A stretch of DNA of 64,000 bases, taken from assembly GCA_024763075.1 (NCBI GenBank), contig JANTGF010000005.1:1-64000 (forward strand), read 5' to 3'. This DNA is from Bacteroidales bacterium (GTDB taxonomy: Bacteria > Bacteroidota > Bacteroidia > Bacteroidales > VadinHA17). Position numbers and translations under genes: made by a program. Below, piece after piece: positions 28,980 through 37,466 of this stretch (the stretch's first letter is position 1; each line of letters opens with the position of its first letter). The notes under the pieces were generated by a model, which was not told where the DNA came from, made no database searches, and saw nothing but the letters and a program-made list of their open reading frames with translations.

Positions 28980-31268
28980 TTATTCCCGTTTTGAAAATGA
29001 ATATGGAAAATCTTCTTTTTGTATCCCTCTTTTAAAATTCGGTATTGAATCCATCTCCAGCTTAAGCACACCTCCTTTCATAATATCTTCATGGCTGATC
29101 AGGTTCTTTGTATATTTCCTGCCATTTAAGAATGCTTCCCTTATGTACACATTCTTTTTGCTGTTTTGGTCTGCCTGAACCGTAAAAGTTTTACCGTTTT
29201 CCAGATAGAGAGTGATCTTGTTGAAGAGGGGAGAACCCAGTACATATTCTCCGGAACCCGGACAAACAGGATAAAAACCCATGGCCGAAAATACAAACCA
29301 GGCGGAAGTCTGGCCGTTATCTTCATCACCACATAATCCGTCGGGGAACGGAGTATAGAGTATATCCATTACCTCGCGCACATGTTTCTGTGCTTTCCAT
29401 GGCTGGCCGGCATAATTGTACAGATAGATGGCATGTTGGATGGGCTGATTTCCGTGGGCATACTGTCCCATTCCGGCAATGACCATTTCGGTGATCTCAT
29501 GTATCTGAAAACCATAATAGGAATAATCAAAAGAGGGTGGAGAACTGAATACCGAATCCAGTTTTGCCGCAAATGCTTCTTTCCCGCCCATCAGGTCAAT
29601 TAAACCCTGAGGATCATGAAAAACAGACCATGTATAATGCCAGGAAGAGCCTTCAGTAAAGGCATCTCCCCACTTGTCAGGAATAAAAGGGGATTGCCAG
29701 GTTCCGTCCAGATTCTTTCCCCGCATAAAGTTGGTTGAGGTGTCGAAAACATTACGGTAATACAGTGCCCTTTTGGCAAAAGTATCCACCTCACTTTCGG
29801 GCCGGTTCAGCGCTTCGGCAAGCTTCATAACGGTGAAATCATCGTAAGAATACTCCAGGGTACGTGCTACATTTTCATTAACTCCCACATTGTAGGGTAT
29901 ATACCCCAACCGGTTGTAATAATCCACCCCGTATCTCCCGACAGAATGCATAGGCCCTTCATTCTTACTGTTTTTCAAAATGGCTTCGTAAAGCGTTTTA
30001 ATATCGTAATCCCTGATCCCTTTTAAAAAAGCATCGGCAATATTAGCCGCTGAATTGGATCCGATCATGACGTTACGATGTCCGGGACTTGCCCATTCCG
30101 GCAGCCAGCCACTCTCCCTGTATGTATTCACCAGCCCTTTCATAAGCTGGTTGTCAAAATCACGGTACATCAGGGTGAAAAATGGAAATACTGCACGGAA
30201 AGTATCCCAGAAACCATTATCTGTAAACATATAACCCGGCAATATTTTTCCGTTATACGGACTGTAGTGGATCATCCTGTTTTCTTTATCAAATTCATAA
30301 AAGATTCTGGGGAAAAGTAAGGTCCGGTATAAGGCGGTATAAAAAATGGTTTTCTGATCTTTACTGCCACCTTCCACTTTAATTCTGTTTAATTCTTTAT
30401 TCCAGGCTTTTTTCGCTTTTTCTTTCGTAGTATTAAAAGAATCATCGCCAATTTCTCTTTGCAGGTTCAGTTCTGCCTGTTCTGTACTGATAAATGAGGA
30501 TGCTATTTTCAGGTTTATTATTTCTCCTTTTTTTGTGGAGAACCGGAGGATGGCTCCTGTTGCTTCACCTTCGGCTTCCTGTTTATTCTTCAGACCTTCT
30601 GAATCTTTCCAGGTATAAAAAGCTACTGCAGTTTTATCGTATGTGATTACAAAATAGTTTTTGAAATTTTCAGGAACTCCTCCGTTGTTATTCCTGCAAT
30701 AACCAAGGATCTTTTTCTCACCGGGAAGGATTTTTACTTTGGATCCTTTGTCAAAAGCATCCAGCAGGATAAAAGAACTGTCGGATTCCGGAAAAGTAAT
30801 CCGAAACTGCGCGGCTCTTTCCGTAGGAGTAATCTCTGTGGTAATGTCGTAATCGCCAAGATAAGCTTTATAATAGTGAGGTTTGGCAATTTCTCTTTTA
30901 TGGCTGTACCAGGAGGCTCTTTCCTTTTCCTGCTTTGTTAATTTGCCGGCCATGGGCATTATTGAAAATGCCCCGTAATCACCCATCCATGGGGAGGGTT
31001 GGTGTGTTTGTTTAAAACCGGTGATCTTTTTCCCGGCATAGGCATAGAACCAGCCACCATGCAGGCTTGTCTGGGGCGACCAGAAATTCATTCCCCGTGG
31101 CAGGGCAATTGCCGGGTAGGTATTACCGTTGGACAATCTGAAATCAGAATCTGTACCAATAAGGGGGTTGACATAGTCTGACAGATTATCCTTTTTTTGT
31201 TCCGTTTTGGGCCCCTTGCAGGAGAAAAAAAGGAAAGGCAGGAAAATCAGGGGAATGAGTTGTTTCAT
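28980..31268 (-). CDS. GH92 family alpha-mannosidase-like lipoprotein
   Basis: YVNPLIGTDSDF, GNTYPAIALPRGMNFWSPQT, DNGFWDTFRAVFP, GNQPIQHAIYLYNYAGQPWKAQKHVREVM, GLCGDEDNGQTSAWFVFSAMGFYPVCPGSGEY; ATG at 31268 (MKQLIPLIFLPFLFFSC) preferred. Confidence 0.93.
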   Translation of the reverse strand: MKQLIPLIFLPFLFFSCKGPKTEQKKDNLSDYVNPLIGTDSDFRLSNGNTYPAIALPRGMNFWSPQTSLHGGWFYAYAGKKITGFKQTHQPSPWMGDYGAFSIMPMAGKLTKQEKERASWYSHKREIAKPHYYKAYLGDYDITTEITPTERAAQFRITFPESDSSFILLDAFDKGSKVKILPGEKKILGYCRNNNGGVPENFKNYFVITYDKTAVAFYTWKDSEGLKNKQEAEGEATGAILRFSTKKGEIINLKIASSFISTEQAELNLQREIGDDSFNTTKEKAKKAWNKELNRIKVEGGSKDQKTIFYTALYRTLLFPRIFYEFDKENRMIHYSPYNGKILPGYMFTDNGFWDTFRAVFPFFTLMYRDFDNQLMKGLVNTYRESGWLPEWASPGHRNVMIGSNSAANIADAFLKGIRDYDIKTLYEAILKNSKNEGPMHSVGRYGVDYYNRLGYIPYNVGVNENVARTLEYSYDDFTVMKLAEALNRPESEVDTFAKRALYYRNVFDTSTNFMRGKNLDGTWQSPFIPDKWGDAFTEGSSWHYTWSVFHDPQGLIDLMGGKEAFAAKLDSVFSSPPSFDYSYYGFQIHEITEMVIAGMGQYAHGNQPIQHAIYLYNYAGQPWKAQKHVREVMDILYTPFPDGLCGDEDNGQTSAWFVFSAMGFYPVCPGSGEYVLGSPLFNKITLYLENGKTFTVQADQNSKKNVYIREAFLNGRKYTKNLISHEDIMKGGVLKLEMDSIPNFKRGIQKEDFPYSFSKRE

Positions 31269-31560
31269 TTCACTTGTTTTTATTTTGAACAGGAAGGACT
31301 GCAAAAGGAAAAGAAATCCCATAGCAAGCCGTAATTTGATAAAAAATGAACTCAAAAATAGTTTATTTTCTGCAAATCTACAGAATTGGTTAATCAGATA
31401 GATGAATCTTCCCCTATAAAAAGTAATTGTTAGAGAAAATAACTACCGGATACAACTCCCTTGAAAGAATATAATAGGTATCTTTACTTTCAAAAGTTAT
31501 CTATGTAAACATAGTTTGTGCACAAGCAAATTGAACATCCTGCTAAATGAGACAATACTA

Positions 31561-32193
31561 ATGATTGAATATTGGGAATCGAGTTTTAAGGAGATGCAGA
31601 CAACTTGGGGATTTGAGCCTTCTGATTCTGCAATTTTATCAAAGGACTTTTTTCTTGACTGTAAAGCAAAAAAAATTTTAATTCCAGGGATTGGATACGG
31701 ACGAAATGCAAAAATATTTTGTGACAACGGATTCGATGTGACAGGAATTGAAATTTCAAAAACGGCGATTAATTTAGCAAAGAGTATAAATGGACTTGAA
31801 ATAAAAATTTATAATGGTTCTGTTACTGAAATGCCTTTTGAAAACAAGATGTATGATGGAATATTTTGTTATGCCTTAATTCACTTGTTAAATTTCCGAG
31901 AAAGGAGAAAATTTATCAAAGATTGTTTTGGTCAACTAAAACCAAATGGACATATGATTTTTACGGTTGTTTCAAAAAAAGCATCAATGTTTGGAAGTGG
32001 AAAACAATTAAGTAAAGACAGATTTGAAATAATGAAAGGATTAAGTGTATTCTTTTACGATACAGATTCAGTAAAAAGAGAATTTAAAAAATATGGATTG
32101 GTAGAGTTTTCAGAAATAGATGAACCAATTAAGCATATGGAAAATGAACCACCAATTAAATGTATTTTAGTAAAATGTAAACGGATTGAATAG
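31561..32193 (+). CDS. Class I SAM-dependent methyltransferase (thiopurine methyltransferase-like)
   Basis: KILIPGIGYGRNAKIFCDNGFDVTGIEISKTAINLAK; ATG at 31561 (MIEYWESSF). Confidence 0.82.
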   Translation: MIEYWESSFKEMQTTWGFEPSDSAILSKDFFLDCKAKKILIPGIGYGRNAKIFCDNGFDVTGIEISKTAINLAKSINGLEIKIYNGSVTEMPFENKMYDGIFCYALIHLLNFRERRKFIKDCFGQLKPNGHMIFTVVSKKASMFGSGKQLSKDRFEIMKGLSVFFYDTDSVKREFKKYGLVEFSEIDEPIKHMENEPPIKCILVKCKRIE

Positions 32194-32300
32194 CGCAGAT
32201 GAAAAAATCGAAATAATTGAATATGAAAGGATTTTTCTTAACGAACATTTAAAAATGATACTCCGTATTCAAGAACACAGCTGAAGACTAAAAAGAAAAA

Positions 32301-33329
32301 ATGATAAAAAATAAAAAAGCCAAATGGATTGTAAGAGTGTTATTGCTTGTTGGAACAATAGTTTCAATGTTTTTTGTGCCATGGATTTTGGTAAAGGCAT
32401 GGATTTTACCACTACCCGACACAATTCAAGAACAAGTAGATGAGGCTATAGGGCACGGATTTGATGGAATGATTGTTTATATAGATCAAGCAGGGGAACC
32501 ATCAAAATTTTATACCGGAGGTTGGAAAGATAGAAAGAAGAAAATACCAGCAGACCCAAAATCACTCTTCAAAATTGCCAGTATAAGCAAACTTTATACA
32601 GCAGTAGCAGTTACCAAATTGGTTAAAGAAAATCGTTTGTTTTTTGATAAAACGCTAGCCTATTACCTGCCAGAGCTAAAAGGAAGAATAGAAAATGCTG
32701 AAGAAATCACCTTGAAAATGATGGTTCAGCATCGGTCTGGGATACCCAATTTTACAGACAATCCCGCTTTTTGGCAAAACGAACAAGAGAACAGTAAAGA
32801 TGCGCTCGAATTTGCACTCGATATGCCCGCAAGTTTCAAACCCGACAAAGGCTATGAATATTCAAATACCAATTATTTGTTGCTGCGCCGGATTATGGAT
32901 AATGTTTTAGGATACAACCATAACGAATATATCAAGGAAAAAATTTTAAAACCCCTTAAACTTAAGAATACGTTTTTTTCGATTACCGAGGTCAATTTAG
33001 AGGATGTAATGAGCGGTTATTATGTTGGATATGACGAAGATTTTAAAGAAAACGAATACGGAATGTTGGCTACCGCAGAGGATGTTGCTATATTCTTACG
33101 AGCCTTGAATGATGGGTCTGTTTTTGGGGAAGGCGAACAAGAAATCTACCCTTACAAATACAATCACGGTGGTTTGGTCATCGGTTATCAAAGTTTGGCG
33201 GAATACCACAAAGATATTGATGCGGTGGTAGTTCAATTTATCAATACAACAGATTTTGAAGGGTATGAATGGAATTTATCACAAATTTCAATTAACCGAA
33301 TTGTGAAAATATTAAGAAAGAAAAACTAG
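32301..33329 (+). CDS. Serine hydrolase (beta-lactamase family)
   Basis: SLFKIASISKLYTAVAV (SxxK), YEYSNTNYLLL (YxN), YNHGGLVIGY (HGG). Confidence 0.88.
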   Translation: MIKNKKAKWIVRVLLLVGTIVSMFFVPWILVKAWILPLPDTIQEQVDEAIGHGFDGMIVYIDQAGEPSKFYTGGWKDRKKKIPADPKSLFKIASISKLYTAVAVTKLVKENRLFFDKTLAYYLPELKGRIENAEEITLKMMVQHRSGIPNFTDNPAFWQNEQENSKDALEFALDMPASFKPDKGYEYSNTNYLLLRRIMDNVLGYNHNEYIKEKILKPLKLKNTFFSITEVNLEDVMSGYYVGYDEDFKENEYGMLATAEDVAIFLRALNDGSVFGEGEQEIYPYKYNHGGLVIGYQSLAEYHKDIDAVVVQFINTTDFEGYEWNLSQISINRIVKILRKKN

Positions 33330-33500
33330 CCACAACATAGTAGGATTTAAGGCTCAGTTGAGCCAAAAAAAGAGGCAGCAAAATTGATTCTTACTGCTTT
33401 TTGTGATATAGATTCTCCCTGATTAACCACCCTCAATTGAGTTTTAAATTTTGCCTGCCCGCCGTATCCCGAATTTAGTGGAGAAGGAGGGTTGGGCTAA

Positions 33501-33617
33501 GATTATCCGGATTACAAAATAGCTATTGCAATACAAGTGAACACCGATGTAAATGTGGATTTAGGTAGTTATATTACCAGACTTTCCCAAGTATTGCTGA
33601 TAGATGTACCCGAATAA
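33501..33617 (+). pseudogene. Possible fragment of a second serine-hydrolase C-terminus
   Basis: In-frame DYPDYKIAIAIQVNTDVNVDLGSYITRLSQVLLIDVPE* directly preceded by a stop, no start codon; resembles C-terminal portion of beta-lactamase-like proteins. Confidence 0.35.
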
Positions 33618-33726
33618 TTAATTGATCTCCTCAAAGAGAAGTAACTGGGGTTGGAATAACTTGCTGAAAAACACAACTGAATATCAGTGTTTTATAAATT
33701 ATTACTTTTTCAGCAAACCCTACCTG

Positions 33727-35175
33727 TTATTTTTTTTTAGAACTATAATCAATACCCAAATCATTCGACCGGACAGAGATAAGCTTTTCTTTTAGTTTAT
33801 TCCTGAAGTCAGTCACAATGCCGGCATACTCCGGTTTATTTGCAAGATTGGTATATTGCTTTGGGTCTTTTTCCATATCAAACAACTCAATACCGAGAGA
33901 AGCGTCTTCATTGTACTGAATGTAAGCCCATTTTTTGGTACGCAATAGAAATGTATTTCCTCCCTGTGTAACTGTAAAAGCCATATCTCTGACTTTTGCC
34001 TCCGGGTCATCCAGTGTTTTTGCCAGGCTTCTGCCCTGTAGATGTTCAGAAACTTTCAGACCTGCCAGTTCAGCAAGGGTGGGATAAAGATCTATTAACT
34101 CTGCAAAAGAGTTGCACACCGCGGGCTTTTTGCCGGGTACTTTAATAATCAGCGGAACACGTGCGGATTCTTCTTTCACACTTACTTTCATCCAGAAGCT
34201 GTGCTCACCCAAATGGTAACCATGATCTGAGGTAAATACTATAATTGTATTATCTTCCAGGCCTTCTTCTTTCAGGATATTCAGCACTTTACCCACCTGT
34301 GTATCCATATACGATACAGAAGCATAGTAGGCTGCCACGGCCTTCTTTTCCTGGTCCGGTGTCATCTTTGCGTTTACAGTGGTTACATAGTTTATTCCCC
34401 GTTTTGGAATATCGTCCCAATCTCCTTTTATTTTTGGAGGCATTACAATTTCTGAATAGGGATAGGGCTCAAAATAATGCTTTGGGGCAACAAACGGAAC
34501 ATGTGGTCGAACAAAACCCACCGCCAGGAAAAAAGGCTCATTTTTATGTTTCCTTAATAATTCGCAAGCCTTTTTAGCCGTTTTACCATCTGCATGTACC
34601 AGGTCATCACCCTCAGCTTTAACAATTGTCATAACATTTCCTCCCCTGATTGGCAAAGTTCCGTCAGGGTTTCCCTGCACCAGTTCACCTTCTCCAGGAG
34701 CTTTCCATTCCGGCCCTTTGCTGTTGAAGCGTTCTGTCCAGGAAGCTTCATCATCTTTTCCATTGCTGCCCGTTTCAATATCCCGGGGAACACCCATGTG
34801 GAAAATCTTACTGACCCTGGCAGTGTAATATCCATTGTCTTTAAATAGTTGTGCCCATGATTTTCTGTCAGGACCCACATTCTTCCTACCACTAACATAA
34901 CCAAAGGTTGTTGTAGCACTGGGATAGTAACCAAACATAAAGGAGGCTCTTGAAGGCCCGCAGACAGGATACTGACAATAAGCTCTGGTATAGCGGGTAC
35001 CCTCCGATGCCAGCTTATCGATATTTGGCGTTTTGCTCACTTTATTTTCATAGGAGGATACAGCTGTGGATGTTAGATCATCGGCAATTATAAACAGCAC
35101 GTTGAGTTTCTTTTCCTTAGGTTTTAAGCAACTCAGGCTCAGAAGGGAAAATGCAAAAAGAAGAAGGTATTTCAT
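33727..35175 (-). CDS. Sulfatase (iduronate-2-sulfatase-like)
   Basis: NVLFIIADDLTSTAVSSY; CGPSRASFMFGYYPS signature; FFLAVGFVRPHVPFVAPKHYF. Confidence 0.9.
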   Translation of the reverse strand: MKYLLLFAFSLLSLSCLKPKEKKLNVLFIIADDLTSTAVSSYENKVSKTPNIDKLASEGTRYTRAYCQYPVCGPSRASFMFGYYPSATTTFGYVSGRKNVGPDRKSWAQLFKDNGYYTARVSKIFHMGVPRDIETGSNGKDDEASWTERFNSKGPEWKAPGEGELVQGNPDGTLPIRGGNVMTIVKAEGDDLVHADGKTAKKACELLRKHKNEPFFLAVGFVRPHVPFVAPKHYFEPYPYSEIVMPPKIKGDWDDIPKRGINYVTTVNAKMTPDQEKKAVAAYYASVSYMDTQVGKVLNILKEEGLEDNTIIVFTSDHGYHLGEHSFWMKVSVKEESARVPLIIKVPGKKPAVCNSFAELIDLYPTLAELAGLKVSEHLQGRSLAKTLDDPEAKVRDMAFTVTQGGNTFLLRTKKWAYIQYNEDASLGIELFDMEKDPKQYTNLANKPEYAGIVTDFRNKLKEKLISVRSNDLGIDYSSKKK

Positions 35176-35288
35176 AGAAAACAGGATTTTATAAAGTTTT
35201 AATCAAAAATAGTCTATTTCCTGCACATTTGTTTTGTTTAAAAGGGAATATATTTTTCCAGGTTATGGATAAAAGGATGCAATGTGGA

Positions 35289-36350
35289 TTAAGAATATCC
35301 CTTAATGATCTTTTTATTGAATTGCCATGATCTAAAAAGTTTGATGAGTAAATTATACAACATATCCCGAAAAGGGCCGGCAATCCTGAACAATTGTAAA
35401 ATCCTAAGCTGGATTTTATTGTATTTGATGATTTTTTTCATGGGGATTGAAACATAGTCCTTATCCATAATCATTCTGGCAATTTCTTCCCCGGAAACCA
35501 GTGCCTGGTAAATTCCCTCTCCGGTAAGTCCCGAGGCCAGTCCTGCTGCTTCTCCTGCGAGGAAAATATTTCCAAAAGCAAAGCCCCGGCAATCGTAGCT
35601 AATGGGGAAACTTTCATATTTTGCTTTTGAAAGATCAAAATTGTTTTGCTTCAGCCATATTTCAAAGCCCTTTTTTAGTTTTTGTACAGGAAAAAACCCG
35701 GGATCAACACCGCAGCCTACCGAAAAATAATCCTTATGAGGGAAAACCCATGCATAACCCGATTGAAAGAAGCCTGAGTTCAGGATAAGTTCCACCCTCT
35801 CCGGATAGAGGCCGGGAATTTTATACTGGAGGGTTACCAGCTTTCTCTTTACAGGTAGTTTCAAATACCTGCGCACTATAGAATTCGCACCATCTGCACC
35901 AACGAGATATTTAAAAGAAAATTCTTCCTGTCTGTTAACAGTAAGTTTGTTATTCTGAATATCTGTGACTAAACTACCGGTTTTAATTTCAATATTTGAA
36001 TTTTTAAGTTTTGTGGCCTGCCACTGACCGAATTGTTGGCGGTCAATCATAAAAACTGCCGGTTCAGGAAGCTCTCCTTCATGGAAGTATTTGGGTGAAC
36101 GGATCATGGAGGCTTTGATTTCATACTCGATCAGCTGATCCGGAATATCCATTAATTCCAATGATTTTTTTGTAATTCCACCGGCACATACTTTGGGACC
36201 AATGACCGGATTTTTTTCAAGCAAAAGTACACTTAATGATGTCTCTTTTATGAGTTCGGCACATCGCAAACCGGCCGGGCCTGCACCAACTATAACAACA
36301 TCGTAATGCTTCATTATTTTTATGTTCTTGTTTATTACAGTGATATGCAT
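35289..36350 (-). CDS. Geranylgeranyl reductase family FAD-dependent oxidoreductase
   Basis: YDVVIVGAGPAGLRCAELI, VGADGANSIVRRYL, GNIFLAGEAAGLASGLTGEGIYQALVSGE. Confidence 0.87.
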   Translation of the reverse strand: MHITVINKNIKIMKHYDVVIVGAGPAGLRCAELIKETSLSVLLLEKNPVIGPKVCAGGITKKSLELMDIPDQLIEYEIKASMIRSPKYFHEGELPEPAVFMIDRQQFGQWQATKLKNSNIEIKTGSLVTDIQNNKLTVNRQEEFSFKYLVGADGANSIVRRYLKLPVKRKLVTLQYKIPGLYPERVELILNSGFFQSGYAWVFPHKDYFSVGCGVDPGFFPVQKLKKGFEIWLKQNNFDLSKAKYESFPISYDCRGFAFGNIFLAGEAAGLASGLTGEGIYQALVSGEEIARMIMDKDYVSIPMKKIIKYNKIQLRILQLFRIAGPFRDMLYNLLIKLFRSWQFNKKIIKGYS

Positions 36351-36443
36351 AATTAGTAAATTTTTCGATATTAAAAAACTGAAGAAGAATCTTGTTTAAT
36401 AGAATTCAGTGGAAATTATTAATATTGTGTTTTATTTTGAAAA

Positions 36444-37466
36444 ATGAATAAAAACATGAAAAAATACCTGGCTTTGAGAATGGTAAACCGCCGTAAACGG
36501 CGGCAACAATCTATTACGGAACTGGAACTTAAGCATACAAATAATCAAATTGTAGATTTTAATGATAGCAGCTATTTTGCTGGTTTGAGCGAAACTGGTT
36601 TTTCTTTTGTTTCAAGGATGGCATTCAGGAGTAAGAAACCAAATGAGAACTGGCTGAAGGTACATATTCCTGGGGAAGGTATATGGGGTTTTGAGAATCT
36701 GGAAATGGAAGAAGGCAATGGTTTTAAGCAGGGTGGATTTGAATATGTGTGTATTAAGCCGGGCGAACTATGGAAGATCAAATATCAGGGAGTAATCTAT
36801 AAAGGAAAGGAAGAAAAGAAAATTAAAATTGACCTGGACTGGGAATCAATAGCTCCAGTTATTGATTTTGATGTGGAAGGTACGTCCATGGAGCAGGTGG
36901 CATCCCAAATAGCAAAAGAAAAGTGGAATCCAGGATTTTTCAGGAAATTGAAAGAAATACATAAAGTACATTATGAGCAGGCTGGCAGACTTAAAGGTAG
37001 CATTCAACTGGATGGTGTAACACACGAACTGGATTTGGCAGGTATTCGGGACCATAGTTTTGGAAGTCGTAATTGGAATGACTGGGAGCGTCATATATGG
37101 TATCTGGGCCTTTTGGAAGATGGAAGATTTTTTAATATTAGCATTGTTAATTATGACTTCATAAAAGATCTTAAAGCAGGCTTTTTGCTGGACGGTAACA
37201 GATACATTACCCATGTCAAAACACCTTCTTTTAAGGACCTTAATTTACATGAGGTATTACCGACTCAGGTTGCATTTGAGGTACAGGAGAAGAAAGGGGA
37301 GTCTGAAAAAGCTGTAAAAGTTATCATGAAGGAATTTTTTCCATTTATAATGGATGATGTGTATCATATACGACAGGCTAAAGCTGAATTTGAATACGAT
37401 GGTGTAAAGGGGATTGGTATAGCTGAAATGGGTATAAACTTAAAGAGATACAAGCTTGATTACTAG
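36444..37466 (+). CDS. Uncharacterised protein with RDHSFGSRNW motif
   Basis: 340 aa, ends 11 bp inside the next ORF; GIRDHSFGSRNWNDWERHIWYLGLLEDGRFFNIS. Confidence 0.8.
   Translation: MNKNMKKYLALRMVNRRKRRQQSITELELKHTNNQIVDFNDSSYFAGLSETGFSFVSRMAFRSKKPNENWLKVHIPGEGIWGFENLEMEEGNGFKQGGFEYVCIKPGELWKIKYQGVIYKGKEEKKIKIDLDWESIAPVIDFDVEGTSMEQVASQIAKEKWNPGFFRKLKEIHKVHYEQAGRLKGSIQLDGVTHELDLAGIRDHSFGSRNWNDWERHIWYLGLLEDGRFFNISIVNYDFIKDLKAGFLLDGNRYITHVKTPSFKDLNLHEVLPTQVAFEVQEKKGESEKAVKVIMKEFFPFIMDDVYHIRQAKAEFEYDGVKGIGIAEMGINLKRYKLDY

Noticed and set aside
33351-33367. GGCTCA-GT-TGAGCC hairpin as terminator of the serine hydrolase gene
   Set aside because: Followed by an A-run, not a T-run, on the coding strand, and the T-run is on the wrong side for minus-strand transcription.
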